From Oerskovia turbata (lineage in GTDB: Bacteria; Actinomycetota; Actinomycetes; Actinomycetales; Cellulomonadaceae), in contig NZ_JOFV01000011.1 of the NCBI RefSeq assembly GCF_000718325.1, positions 1 through 64,000 on the forward strand: a stretch of DNA of 64,000 nucleotides, in the 5' to 3' direction. Shown here one piece after another: positions 55,829 to 63,074 of the stretch. Numbering within the stretch: the stretch's first letter is position 1; every line of letters begins with the position of its first letter. Under the pieces are notes generated by a model, which was not told the origin of the DNA, did not search any database, and was given only the letters and a program-made list of their open reading frames with translations. A program made the position numbers and the translations under genes.

Positions 55829-56437
55829 TCAGGCGGTGCCGAGCAGCTCGGTGACACAGTCGACCGCGAGGTCGCGGACGGTGCGCCCCTCGCACAGCGC
55901 GGTGACCGCGGCACCGTCCACGACCGCGATCAGCAGGACCGCGGAGAACCGGAGACCGAGCTGCGCGAGCAGCTCGTCGACGACGACGTCGAGCTCCCCT
56001 CGGCCCTGCGCGAACGCGGTCGCGAGCACCGGGCTGCGTCCCGCGCTGACCACGTGCTCGTAGAAGCCGAGCAGCTCTCCGTGGTCCCCTGGCGGGAGCA
56101 CGGCGTCCACGAGCAGGAGCGCGCGCGAGCGCGTGCTCAGCGCGTCGACCCCGCCGTCGGCGACCGCGTCCGCGACCGCGTGGCCGATCGCCTGAGCACG
56201 GTCCGCCCAGTCCCGCACGATGCGCTGCCCGGCCGCCGCGAGGAGGTCGTCGAGGCCCGAGAAGTAGTAGGTCGTCGCCGCGAGCGGCACGTCCGCCTGC
56301 GCGGCCACGGACCGGTGCGTCACGCTCGACGGACCGTCGCGCAGGATCAGCTCGGCAGCGGCCGACACGATCGTGTCGCGGCGCTGCGTGCCCCGGGCCT
56401 GCCTGCGGGGGACGTGCTTCTCGGTCTCTGGGGCCAT
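55829..56437 (-). CDS. TetR-family transcriptional regulator
   Basis: 202 aa from ATG 56437 with GGAGG upstream; the longer frame lacks support. The N-terminal helix-turn-helix is typical (RRDTIVSAAAELILRDGPSSVTHRSVAAQADVPLAATTYYFSGLDDLL). The C-terminal ligand domain is generic. It lies 43 bp upstream of menC in the same direction and diverges from menB, so it may control menB, menC-menD or itself. Inverted repeats in the spacer are possible operators. The ligand is unknown. Confidence 0.9.
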   Translation of the reverse strand: MAPETEKHVPRRQARGTQRRDTIVSAAAELILRDGPSSVTHRSVAAQADVPLAATTYYFSGLDDLLAAAGQRIVRDWADRAQAIGHAVADAVADGGVDALSTRSRALLLVDAVLPPGDHGELLGFYEHVVSAGRSPVLATAFAQGRGELDVVVDELLAQLGLRFSAVLLIAVVDGAAVTALCEGRTVRDLAVDCVTELLGTA

Positions 56438-56555
56438 CAGTGACTTCCTCCGGGAGGTTTCGAGGCCGACGACCCTCCACGACGAGGACCAGCGACATGA
56501 TCTTGAGCACACAAGGGGCTCCACCGAAGTACACGACTGCGTGCACCGCCGTCAA

Positions 56556-56627
56556 GACCTCCAAGGTCCTCGCCTCCACACCGTAGGGCACGAGGACCGC
56601 CCCCGGTGTCCCGCGTCCGCCCCGGAC
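56556..56627. promoter_or_regulatory. Two short inverted repeats between tetR and menB
   Basis: GACCT-CCA-AGGTC (56556-56568) and GTCCG-CCC-CGGAC (56615-56627) are perfect 5-3-5 repeats in the 240-bp divergent spacer. Their size is short for a TetR operator. They are the best candidates seen. Confidence 0.3.
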
Positions 56628-56664
56628 ATCTCGGCACGGACCCCGCTCCCGCGTCCCGGGAGGC

Positions 56665-56670
56665 TAGGGT
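56665..56670 (+). promoter_or_regulatory. -10 hexamer TAGGGT of menB, leaderless type
   Basis: It ends seven bases before GTG 56678. It overlaps the other possible start, GTG 56669, which argues against that start. Confidence 0.45.
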
Positions 56671-56677
56671 GACGGTC

Positions 56678-57643
56678 GTGAGCAGCATCCCCGCACAGGT
56701 GTCCGAGACGTTCGACCCCCAGGCCTGGCGCACCGTCGCCGGCTTCGAAGGGCTCACCGACATCACGTACCACCGCGGTGTCGAACGCGGCACGCGCGAC
56801 GGCGAGGCGCACGAGCGCGACCTGCCCGTGGTCCGCGTCGCGTTCCACCGACCCGAGGTCCGCAACGCGTTCCGCCCGCACACCGTGGACGAGCTCTACC
56901 GGGTCCTCGACCATGCCCGCATGACCTCCGACGTCGGCACGGTCCTCCTCACGGGCAACGGTCCGTCGGCCAAGGACGGCGGCTGGGCGTTCTGCTCGGG
57001 CGGCGACCAGCGCATCCGGGGGCGTGACGGCTACCGGTACACCACGAGCGAGGACGCCCAGACGGCCGACGCGATCGACCCCGCCAAGGCCGGGCGGCTC
57101 CACATCCTCGAGGTCCAACGTCTCGTCCGGACCATGCCCAAGGTCGTCATCGCCGTCGTCAACGGCTGGGCCGCGGGCGGCGGGCACTCGCTGCACGTCG
57201 TCGCGGACCTGTCGATCGCGAGCCGCGAGCACGCCCGGTTCAAGCAGACCGACGCCAACGTGGGCTCGTTCGACGCAGGCTACGGATCGGCGCTCTTCGC
57301 CCGGCAGGTCGGCCAGAAGCGCGCCCGCGAGGTCTTCTTCCTCGCCCGCGAGTACTCGGCCCAGGACGCCTACGAGTGGGGTGCCGTGAACGAGGTCGCG
57401 GACCACGCGGACCTCGAGCGGCTCGCGCTCGAGTACGCACGGATCATCGCGACCAAGTCGCCGCAGGCGATCCGCATGCTCAAGTTCGCGTTCAACCTCG
57501 CGGACGACGGGCTCGCGGGCCAGCAGGTCTTCGCGGGCGAGGCCACGCGACTGGCGTACATGACCGACGAGGCCGTCGAGGGGCGCGACGCGTTCCTCGA
57601 GCGCCGCGACCCGCAGTGGGACGGCTTCCCGTACTCCTTCTGA
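56678..57643 (+). CDS. menB: 1,4-Dihydroxy-2-naphthoyl-CoA synthase
   Basis: 321 aa from GTG 56678; GTG 56669 has GGGAGG at good spacing and is a fair alternative. A crotonase-fold enzyme that cyclises OSB-CoA. Seen: RPEVRNAFRPHTVDEL, CSGGDQRIRGRDGYRY, VIAVVNGWAAGGGHSLHVVADLSIAS, and DANVGSFDAGYGS with the catalytic Asp. MenB-type GGDQ and the C-terminal WDGFPY mark it as menB, not a fatty-acid hydratase. Confidence 0.95.
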   Translation: MSSIPAQVSETFDPQAWRTVAGFEGLTDITYHRGVERGTRDGEAHERDLPVVRVAFHRPEVRNAFRPHTVDELYRVLDHARMTSDVGTVLLTGNGPSAKDGGWAFCSGGDQRIRGRDGYRYTTSEDAQTADAIDPAKAGRLHILEVQRLVRTMPKVVIAVVNGWAAGGGHSLHVVADLSIASREHARFKQTDANVGSFDAGYGSALFARQVGQKRAREVFFLAREYSAQDAYEWGAVNEVADHADLERLALEYARIIATKSPQAIRMLKFAFNLADDGLAGQQVFAGEATRLAYMTDEAVEGRDAFLERRDPQWDGFPYSF

Positions 57644-57720
57644 CGGGAGGGTCGGGCCGGTCGGCTCTCACCGGGGACGACCAGGGCTGGACCAGGCGAC
57701 CGGGACGGCCGTGCCGAGGG

Positions 57721-57975
57721 TCAGGACCCGGACGCGAACGTGGCGAGCATCTCGACGATCCCGCGACCCGCGAAGGCCACCGCGACCGCCAGCCCGAACA
57801 GCAGGACGATCGAGACGACGACAGGCCCGACCGACGCGGCCGGGCGTGCGCCGGTCTCGTCGTCGTCCTGGTCCTCGGAGCGCAGGGCAGGGCGGGCAGG
57901 GGCGATCGAGGGCGGGAACGGGGTGACCGTGGACGTGGGCTCGAACGGGCTCTGGGTGGGGTTGATCGTTGCCAT
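57721..57975 (-). CDS. Small single-helix membrane protein
   Basis: 84 aa from ATG 57975. The first 48 residues are polar and Pro-rich. One membrane helix follows (VGPVVVSIVLLFGLAVAVAF), then a short GRGIVEMLATFASGS tail. No family was recognised. Convergent with menB and divergent from the hydrolase gene. Clean hydrophobic pattern and codon use support a real gene. Confidence 0.6.
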   Translation of the reverse strand: MATINPTQSPFEPTSTVTPFPPSIAPARPALRSEDQDDDETGARPAASVGPVVVSIVLLFGLAVAVAFAGRGIVEMLATFASGS

Positions 57976-58148
57976 GCCTCTACGTTCCCGCGAACCCCAC
58001 GGTCACCACATCGGCCCACCGGCTCGACCTCGCGCCCTCGCGGTCAGTCCCAGGGGTGAGCGGGTCCTCCCCCGGGAGGATGAGCCGCGCACCGGCCGGT
58101 CGCGACGTCGGGCTGCGCCGGGTGGCACGCGGTCGACGCGACAGGCGA

Positions 58149-58154
58149 TAGCGT
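58149..58154 (+). promoter_or_regulatory. -10 hexamer TAGCGT, leaderless type
   Basis: It ends seven bases before ATG 58162 with no ribosome-binding sequence between. Confidence 0.45.
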
Positions 58155-58161
58155 TCCGGGC

Positions 58162-58821
58162 ATGACCGTTCTCGACGACGACGCCGCGACGACCGACCTG
58201 CCCCGCGCACAGCCCCACGACGCTCCCCCGCCCGTGACCCGGATCGTGACCCGGATCGTGGTCGTGCACGGCCTGGGGGCCTCGTCCGACGACCACTGGT
58301 TCGGAGCTGTCCGCGACCGCTACACGCCCCACGGCCTCGAGGTCGTCGTGCCCGACCTGCCGCGCTCGCAGGCGCCGGACCTCGACGCGTGGCTCGACGC
58401 CCTCGCCGAGGCGATCGGTCCCCTCGACGAGGGGACCGTGCTCGTGGGGCACAGCCTGGGGTGCGTCAGCATCCTCCAGCACCTCGCCGCCCGGCAGGAC
58501 GAGTGGCGGCTCGGCGGGCTCGCCCTGGTCGCAGGGTTCGTCGAGGAGGTCCCCGGCATCCCCGAGGTCGACCACTTCGTCGCTCGCCCCCTCGACCCGG
58601 CCGGCCTCACGGCGCGCACCCTGCGGCGTCACGTCGTCGTCGCCGACGACGACCCCGTCGTCCCGCGGCACCTCACCGAGACGCTCGCCCGCGTCCTCGA
58701 CGCCGACCTGACGGTCGTCGAGGGCGGCGGGCACTTCGTCGCGGGCGGCGGCTTCGACCGGTTGCCCGCGCTCGAGGACGTCCTGGACGCCTGGACGCCC
58801 CGGCGGGCGAGCGCCCCGTGA
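58162..58821 (+). CDS. RBBP9/YdeN-type alpha/beta hydrolase
   Basis: 219 aa. After a 25-residue polar start comes RIVVVHGLGASSDDHWFGAV, the nucleophile elbow GHSLGC, and GGGHFVAGGGFDRLPALEDVL near the end (catalytic His). This order fits the RBBP9/YdeN Ser-hydrolase family. Substrate unknown. A 12-bp tandem duplication (58234-58257) repeats TRIV just before the first strand. It lies between menB and menE, but the sequence does not look like MenH. Confidence 0.8.
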   Translation: MTVLDDDAATTDLPRAQPHDAPPPVTRIVTRIVVVHGLGASSDDHWFGAVRDRYTPHGLEVVVPDLPRSQAPDLDAWLDALAEAIGPLDEGTVLVGHSLGCVSILQHLAARQDEWRLGGLALVAGFVEEVPGIPEVDHFVARPLDPAGLTARTLRRHVVVADDDPVVPRHLTETLARVLDADLTVVEGGGHFVAGGGFDRLPALEDVLDAWTPRRASAP

Positions 58822-58824
58822 CCG

Positions 58825-59889
58825 TCAGCTGACCGAGTAGCTCCCCGACCCGCGCGGGACCAGCTCGACCCAGGTCGCGCCCTGCTCCAGGAGGACGGGC
58901 ACGCCGTCGGGCCCCGTGAGGACGAGCGGCGACTCGACCGCGTCCTTGGACCACGTCACCGCGACCTGCTTGCCACCGCTCGCCACGAGCCCCTCCCCCG
59001 TACCGACGAGCTTGGTCTCCGGCACCGGGTTGCCCGCAGGATCCTTGAACGTCGTGCTCACCATCTCGACGCTCAGCACGACGACGTTCGCCGCCGACAG
59101 CCGCACGCCGTCCACCGAGACCGCGGGCGTCGTGCCCTCGCTGCGCAGGAAGGCGTTCTCGTCCGCCCCCCAGGTCCACTGCGGGCGCGAACCGCCCGAC
59201 AGCCTCACGTCGAGCAGCGCGACCGGTGCGCCCGCGGTCGTCGCCGTCCCGCGCCCGGCGACCCGCGTGTAACCGAACTGTGCCGGCGGCGGGCTCGTCC
59301 GCTCCTCGTCTGCCTGGTCCCAGAAGTCGGCGGTCGTCCCGAAGACGTTGTGCGGCGCGCGCTTGCCCCGCTGCTTGAAGAACCCGCCGTCGCCCTGGTC
59401 CATGATGATCGACTGGATGCCGGCGGCGTCCACCGCGTCGATGAACGGCTGCTGGGCCCCCGTGTACGCCAGGATCCCCTGCAGAGGTGCGACGATCGCC
59501 GGGTCCATGGGGCGGACCGAGCGGATCGGCCCCACCGTCTCGGGTGCCTCGGAGTGGAACACCGCGACGAACCGCGTGATGCCCCCCTCGACCACCTCCT
59601 CCCACACGATGTCGGCCGCGTCGAGGCCCGTCTGGGGGCGCGCCTGCGGGAGGTTCTCGATCTTGACGGCCAGCGCGGGGCGCACCGCGACGTCGTCGGA
59701 CGGGACCCCCGTCAGCGGCCAGGCGGGCGGGACCGCCGGTGCGGGTGGGCTGCCTTTGGCGGCACCGTCGACCGCCGGGACGGTGCTGCTCGGCGCGTCC
59801 GTCGGTGCGCCCCCACACCCCGCGAGCGCCAGCAGTCCCGCCACCACGGTCACGGACCACACGGCTCGTGACGTCCTCACCCAGTTCAT
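58825..59889 (-). CDS. DUF3048 lipoprotein (YerB-like)
   Basis: 354 aa from ATG 59889 with GAGGAC upstream (GTG 59901 is less likely). Signal peptide and lipobox LALAGC give an N-terminal lipidated Cys. The DUF3048 core is clear: RPALAVKIENLPQARPQTGLDAADIVWEEVVEGGITRF, FHSEAPETVGPIRSVRPMD, and the C-terminal subdomain KQVAVTWSKDAVESPLVL. Function is unknown; the protein faces the outside of the membrane. It ends four bases from the convergent hydrolase stop. Confidence 0.88.
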   Translation of the reverse strand: MNWVRTSRAVWSVTVVAGLLALAGCGGAPTDAPSSTVPAVDGAAKGSPPAPAVPPAWPLTGVPSDDVAVRPALAVKIENLPQARPQTGLDAADIVWEEVVEGGITRFVAVFHSEAPETVGPIRSVRPMDPAIVAPLQGILAYTGAQQPFIDAVDAAGIQSIIMDQGDGGFFKQRGKRAPHNVFGTTADFWDQADEERTSPPPAQFGYTRVAGRGTATTAGAPVALLDVRLSGGSRPQWTWGADENAFLRSEGTTPAVSVDGVRLSAANVVVLSVEMVSTTFKDPAGNPVPETKLVGTGEGLVASGGKQVAVTWSKDAVESPLVLTGPDGVPVLLEQGATWVELVPRGSGSYSVS

Positions 59890-59941
59890 CCCAGTCCTCA
59901 CACGTCGTCCAGCCGGTTCCTCGTCACACTACGACGCGACC

Positions 59942-59947
59942 TAGGCT
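59942..59947 (+). promoter_or_regulatory. -10 hexamer TAGGCT of menE, leaderless type
   Basis: It ends six bases before ATG 59954. The GGAGGG between is adjacent to the ATG, too close to act as a normal ribosome site. Confidence 0.5.
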
Positions 59948-59953
59948 GGAGGG

Positions 59954-61177
59954 ATGCCACGCGCCGACGGACCCGCACCTGCCGACGTCACGGACCTGCG
60001 GACCGCGGTCGCCGACGCCCTGCGCGGGCGAGGCCCGGCACTCGCGCCCACGCCGCTCGCGTACTCGGGTCCGCTGCCCGACGGCACGGCGCTCGTGCTG
60101 CGCACCTCGGGCTCGACCGGGCTGCCGCGCGAGGTCGCGCTGAGCGCGGACGCCCTCGTCGCGTCCGCACGCGCGACGCACGACCGGCTCGGCGGCGACG
60201 CGCAGTGGCTCCTGACCCTGCCCCCCACGCACGTGGCCGGGCTCCAGGTCGTCCTGCGGTCGGTCGTCGCCGGGACGGAGCTCGTCACCGCGGACCTCGA
60301 CTCCCCGTTCACCGCGCACGGGTTCGCCGCCGCGACGGCCCGCATGGGCACGGGCCGTCGGTACGTCTCGCTCGTCCCGACCCAGCTCCACCGCCTCCTG
60401 CACCCCGGTCCGGGGAGCGGGGCCGCGCTCGACGCGCTGCTCTCGTTCGACGCGATCCTCCTCGGTGGTGCGGCGGCGTCGCCCGCGCTCCTCGCGACCG
60501 CGCGCGACGCGGGCGCCGCGGTCGTGACCACGTACGGCATGACCGAGACGAGCGGCGGCTGCGTGTACGACGGCGTACCTCTCGCGGGCGTCCGGGTGCA
60601 GGTCGTCGACGGGTCGTCGGGGCGCCTGCTCCCGCCCGACGCCGCCGGGGTCGTCGAGATCGCGGGCCCCGTGCTGGCCACGGGGTACCTGGGCGAGGAG
60701 GCGCTCACGGCCGCCACGTTCCGCACCGACGCCGACGGGTCCCGGTGGCTGCGCACGAGCGACCTGGGCTCCCTCGCGCCCGACGGGACGCTCACGGTGC
60801 TGGGGCGGGCGGACGACGTGATCGTCACGGGCGGGGTCAACGTGGCCCCGGCCGCGGTCGAGGCCGTGCTCGCGGCTGCGCTCGCAGGAGTCGAGGGTCT
60901 CGGCGAGGTCTGCGTGGTCGGTGTCCCTGACCACGAGTGGGGGCAGCGGGTCCTGGCGGTCGTGGAGGTGCGCCCCGCGGCCGGGCAGGACGAGGACGGC
61001 GACCGTGCACGCGACCTGCTGGGCCGCGCCCGCCGCGCCGTCGCGACTACGCTGGGACCGCCCGCCGCGCCTCGCGACCTGCTCGTCGTGGCGGACCTGC
61101 CCCGCCGCGGGCCGGGCAAGATCGACCGGGCGGCCGTGACCGACCTCGCCACCCGCACAGCACCACGCACCCACTGA
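59954..61177 (+). CDS. menE: o-Succinylbenzoate-CoA ligase
   Basis: 407 aa. An adenylating enzyme that activates OSB with ATP and CoA. Seen: P-loop LRTSGSTGLPREV (with Arg where Lys is usual), AWLLTLPPTHVAGLQ-type core (QWLLTLPPTHVAGL), TTYGMTETSGGCVYDG, RTSDLG, GRADDVIVTGGVNV and the C-terminal Lys in PRRGPGKIDR. Shorter than most acyl-CoA ligases, as for actinobacterial MenE. menA follows after ten bases, so they form one unit. Confidence 0.93.
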   Translation: MPRADGPAPADVTDLRTAVADALRGRGPALAPTPLAYSGPLPDGTALVLRTSGSTGLPREVALSADALVASARATHDRLGGDAQWLLTLPPTHVAGLQVVLRSVVAGTELVTADLDSPFTAHGFAAATARMGTGRRYVSLVPTQLHRLLHPGPGSGAALDALLSFDAILLGGAAASPALLATARDAGAAVVTTYGMTETSGGCVYDGVPLAGVRVQVVDGSSGRLLPPDAAGVVEIAGPVLATGYLGEEALTAATFRTDADGSRWLRTSDLGSLAPDGTLTVLGRADDVIVTGGVNVAPAAVEAVLAAALAGVEGLGEVCVVGVPDHEWGQRVLAVVEVRPAAGQDEDGDRARDLLGRARRAVATTLGPPAAPRDLLVVADLPRRGPGKIDRAAVTDLATRTAPRTH

Positions 61178-61187
61178 ACGGAGCACC

Positions 61188-62057
61188 ATGGCCACCTCTG
61201 CCGAATGGGTCGCCGGCGCACGCCTGCGCACCCTCCCCGCGGCGGCCGCACCCGTCCTCGTCGGCTCGGGCGCTGCCGCCCAGGTCGACTCCTTCGCGTT
61301 CTGGCCCGCGCTCCTGGCGCTGGGCGTCGCGCTCGCGCTCCAGGTCGGGGTGAACTACGCGAACGACTACTCGGACGGGGTGCGCGGGACGGACGTCGAC
61401 CGGGTCGGACCCATGCGGCTCACCGCGTCGGGGGCCGCGCTCGCGTCCCAGGTGCGCAACGCGGCGTTCGTCTGCTTCGGCGTCGCCGCGGTGCTCGGCC
61501 TGGGGCTCGTGGCCCTCACGGGGCACTGGTGGCTCCTGGCCGTCGGTGCGCTCGCGATCGTCGCCGCGTGGTTCTACACCGGAGGCAAGAACCCGTACGG
61601 GTACCGAGGCCTCGGGGAGGTCGGGGTGTTCGTTTTCTTCGGGCTCGTCGCGGTCCTCGGCACGACCTACACGCAGGCCGACCGGGTGACGTGGGTCGCG
61701 GGGGTCGGGGCCGTGGCCGTGGGCCTGCTCGCGTGCGCGCTCCTGATGATCAACAACGTGCGGGACATCCCCACGGACGTGCTCGCGGGAAAGCGCACCG
61801 TCGCCGTGCGCCTGGGCGACTTCCGGGCCCGACGCGCGTACGTCGCCATGATCTGGGTCCCGCTCCTGCTGGGCGTGGTGTGCGCGTTCGCCGCACCCTG
61901 GTCGCTGCTCGTGCTGCTCCTGCTGCTGCCCGCGGTGCTGCTCACGCTGCCCGTGATCGCCGGAGCCCGCGGCCCGCTGCTCGTCCCGGTCCTCGCCGGG
62001 ACCGGGATGTTCGAGCTCGGGTACGGGGTGCTGCTGGGGCTGGGGCTCGCGCTCTAG
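61188..62057 (+). CDS. menA: 1,4-Dihydroxy-2-naphthoate polyprenyltransferase
   Basis: 289 aa, ATG 61188. UbiA-family membrane enzyme that attaches the polyprenyl chain to DHNA. The Asp-rich motifs are NYANDYSDGVRGTD (about 63-76) and NNVRDIPTD (about 188-196). Eight or nine helices are predicted. Its TAG stop overlaps the stop of the convergent DUF4229 gene. Confidence 0.95.
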   Translation: MATSAEWVAGARLRTLPAAAAPVLVGSGAAAQVDSFAFWPALLALGVALALQVGVNYANDYSDGVRGTDVDRVGPMRLTASGAALASQVRNAAFVCFGVAAVLGLGLVALTGHWWLLAVGALAIVAAWFYTGGKNPYGYRGLGEVGVFVFFGLVAVLGTTYTQADRVTWVAGVGAVAVGLLACALLMINNVRDIPTDVLAGKRTVAVRLGDFRARRAYVAMIWVPLLLGVVCAFAAPWSLLVLLLLLPAVLLTLPVIAGARGPLLVPVLAGTGMFELGYGVLLGLGLAL

Positions 62058-62428
62058 GAGCTCGAGGTCTGCGCACGACCCGAGCGGTCGGTGCGCTGCT
62101 CGGCAGGTTCGGCCGACTCCGCGGAGTCGGTCGGCTCCGCCGGGCCGGCCGACTCCGCCGCATCCACGGCGGCGTCCTCGAACGCCGCGTCGTCCTCGAT
62201 CTCGCGCGAGAACTGCTCGCCGGTCGCCTTGCGTCGCGCGGCACGCTCCGCGAGGTGGACCGCGGCGCGCTCGCGCGGGCCGCGCAGCACGAGGTAGGAG
62301 ACGAGGAACGCCAGGACGGCCGCGATGACCGCGCACACGACCCAGTGGCCCAGGTTCAGGGCGTACAGGACGACGAAGAGGACCGCGAAGATCGCCAGGC
62401 GCAGCGCGGAGTAGATGACCATAGGCAC
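62054..62428 (-). CDS. DUF4229 two-helix membrane protein
   Basis: 124 aa from GTG 62428, chosen because TACCCT lies six bases upstream; ATG 62422 is the alternative. Two helices (MVIYSALRLAIFAVLFVVLYAL and WVVCAVIAAVLAFLVSYLVL) are followed by a basic stretch (RAARRKATGEQFSREIEDD) and an acidic Ser/Ala/Glu tail. This matches DUF4229, often found near menA in actinobacteria. Function unknown. Confidence 0.8.
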   Translation of the reverse strand: MPMVIYSALRLAIFAVLFVVLYALNLGHWVVCAVIAAVLAFLVSYLVLRGPRERAAVHLAERAARRKATGEQFSREIEDDAAFEDAAVDAAESAGPAEPTDSAESAEPAEQRTDRSGRAQTSSS

Positions 62429-62434
62429 CCGTCC

Positions 62435-62440
62435 AGGGTA
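62435..62440 (-). promoter_or_regulatory. -10 hexamer TACCCT, leaderless type
   Basis: On the minus strand it ends six bases before GTG 62428. Confidence 0.45.
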
Positions 62441-62500
62441 GGCGCCCGACCTGGGTGCACGGAACCGAGCCCTCTCGTGCCTGCGGGTTGCCAGGCCGCA

Positions 62501-62506
62501 TAGGCT
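62501..62506 (+). promoter_or_regulatory. -10 hexamer TAGGCT, leaderless type
   Basis: It ends six bases before ATG 62513, the same hexamer and spacing as menE. Confidence 0.5.
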
Positions 62507-62512
62507 GGGGTC

Positions 62513-62998
62513 ATGTCCCGCGTCCTGCTGACCCTGCTCGCCGTAGGCCTCGCGGTCTACGCCCTCTCCGACTGCGCCACGAGCGACGAGAACGACCGGA
62601 GCGGGATCCCCAAGGGACTGTGGATCGTGATGATCATCTTCCTGCCGTTCGTGGGGCCGCTCGCCTGGATCGTCGTCTCGCGCACGCAGCGCACCCGGCA
62701 CGCGACCGCAGGCGGCGCCCCCGCCCCGGGTCGTGGGCGCCCCGGGGCGCGACGGCGCCCGGCGGCGCCGCTGGCCCCGGACGACGACCCCGACTTCCTG
62801 TGGAAGCTCGAGCAGCAGCGACGCCGGGAGGCACGCGGCGAGGGCACCGGAGAGCGCCCGACGGCGGGCCCCACCCCCGGTCGCGCCGCGGACGCGACGG
62901 ACGGCACGTCGGACGACGACGCCCCGCGGAAGAACCCGTCGGGCGAGACGGACGGGGCACCCGGTGCACCGTCGTCGGGCAGCTCCGACCCCTCCTAG
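62513..62998 (+). CDS. PLDc_N-domain small membrane protein
   Basis: 161 aa. A helix at residues 3-20 (VLLTLLAVGLAVYALSDCAT), a short loop with IPKGLWIVMIIFLPFVGPLAW, and VVSRTQRTR give the PLDc_N (phospholipase D-nuclease N-terminal) pattern of two helices. The remaining 95 residues are charged and Pro/Gly-rich. There is no nuclease domain. Such proteins stand alone in many actinobacteria, function unknown. Confidence 0.8.
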   Translation: MSRVLLTLLAVGLAVYALSDCATSDENDRSGIPKGLWIVMIIFLPFVGPLAWIVVSRTQRTRHATAGGAPAPGRGRPGARRRPAAPLAPDDDPDFLWKLEQQRRREARGEGTGERPTAGPTPGRAADATDGTSDDDAPRKNPSGETDGAPGAPSSGSSDPS

Positions 62999-63010
62999 GC
63001 TCCCTGGGCG

Positions 63011-63030
63011 AGGCCGTGCACCCACGGCCT
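63011..63030. terminator. Hairpin between convergent PLDc_N and LCP genes
   Basis: AGGCCGTG-CACC-CACGGCCT is a perfect 8-bp stem with a 4-nt loop, 12 bp after the PLDc_N stop and 45 bp after the LCP stop. Confidence 0.6.
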
Positions 63031-63074
63031 GGCAGTGTCGATCGGTCCGAACGACGCTCAGGTGACGCGCGCGC

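Noticed and set aside
58162..58821. Hydrolase as MenH
   Set aside because: The order of motifs and the short length without a lid fit RBBP9/YdeN hydrolases better; position alone is weak evidence.
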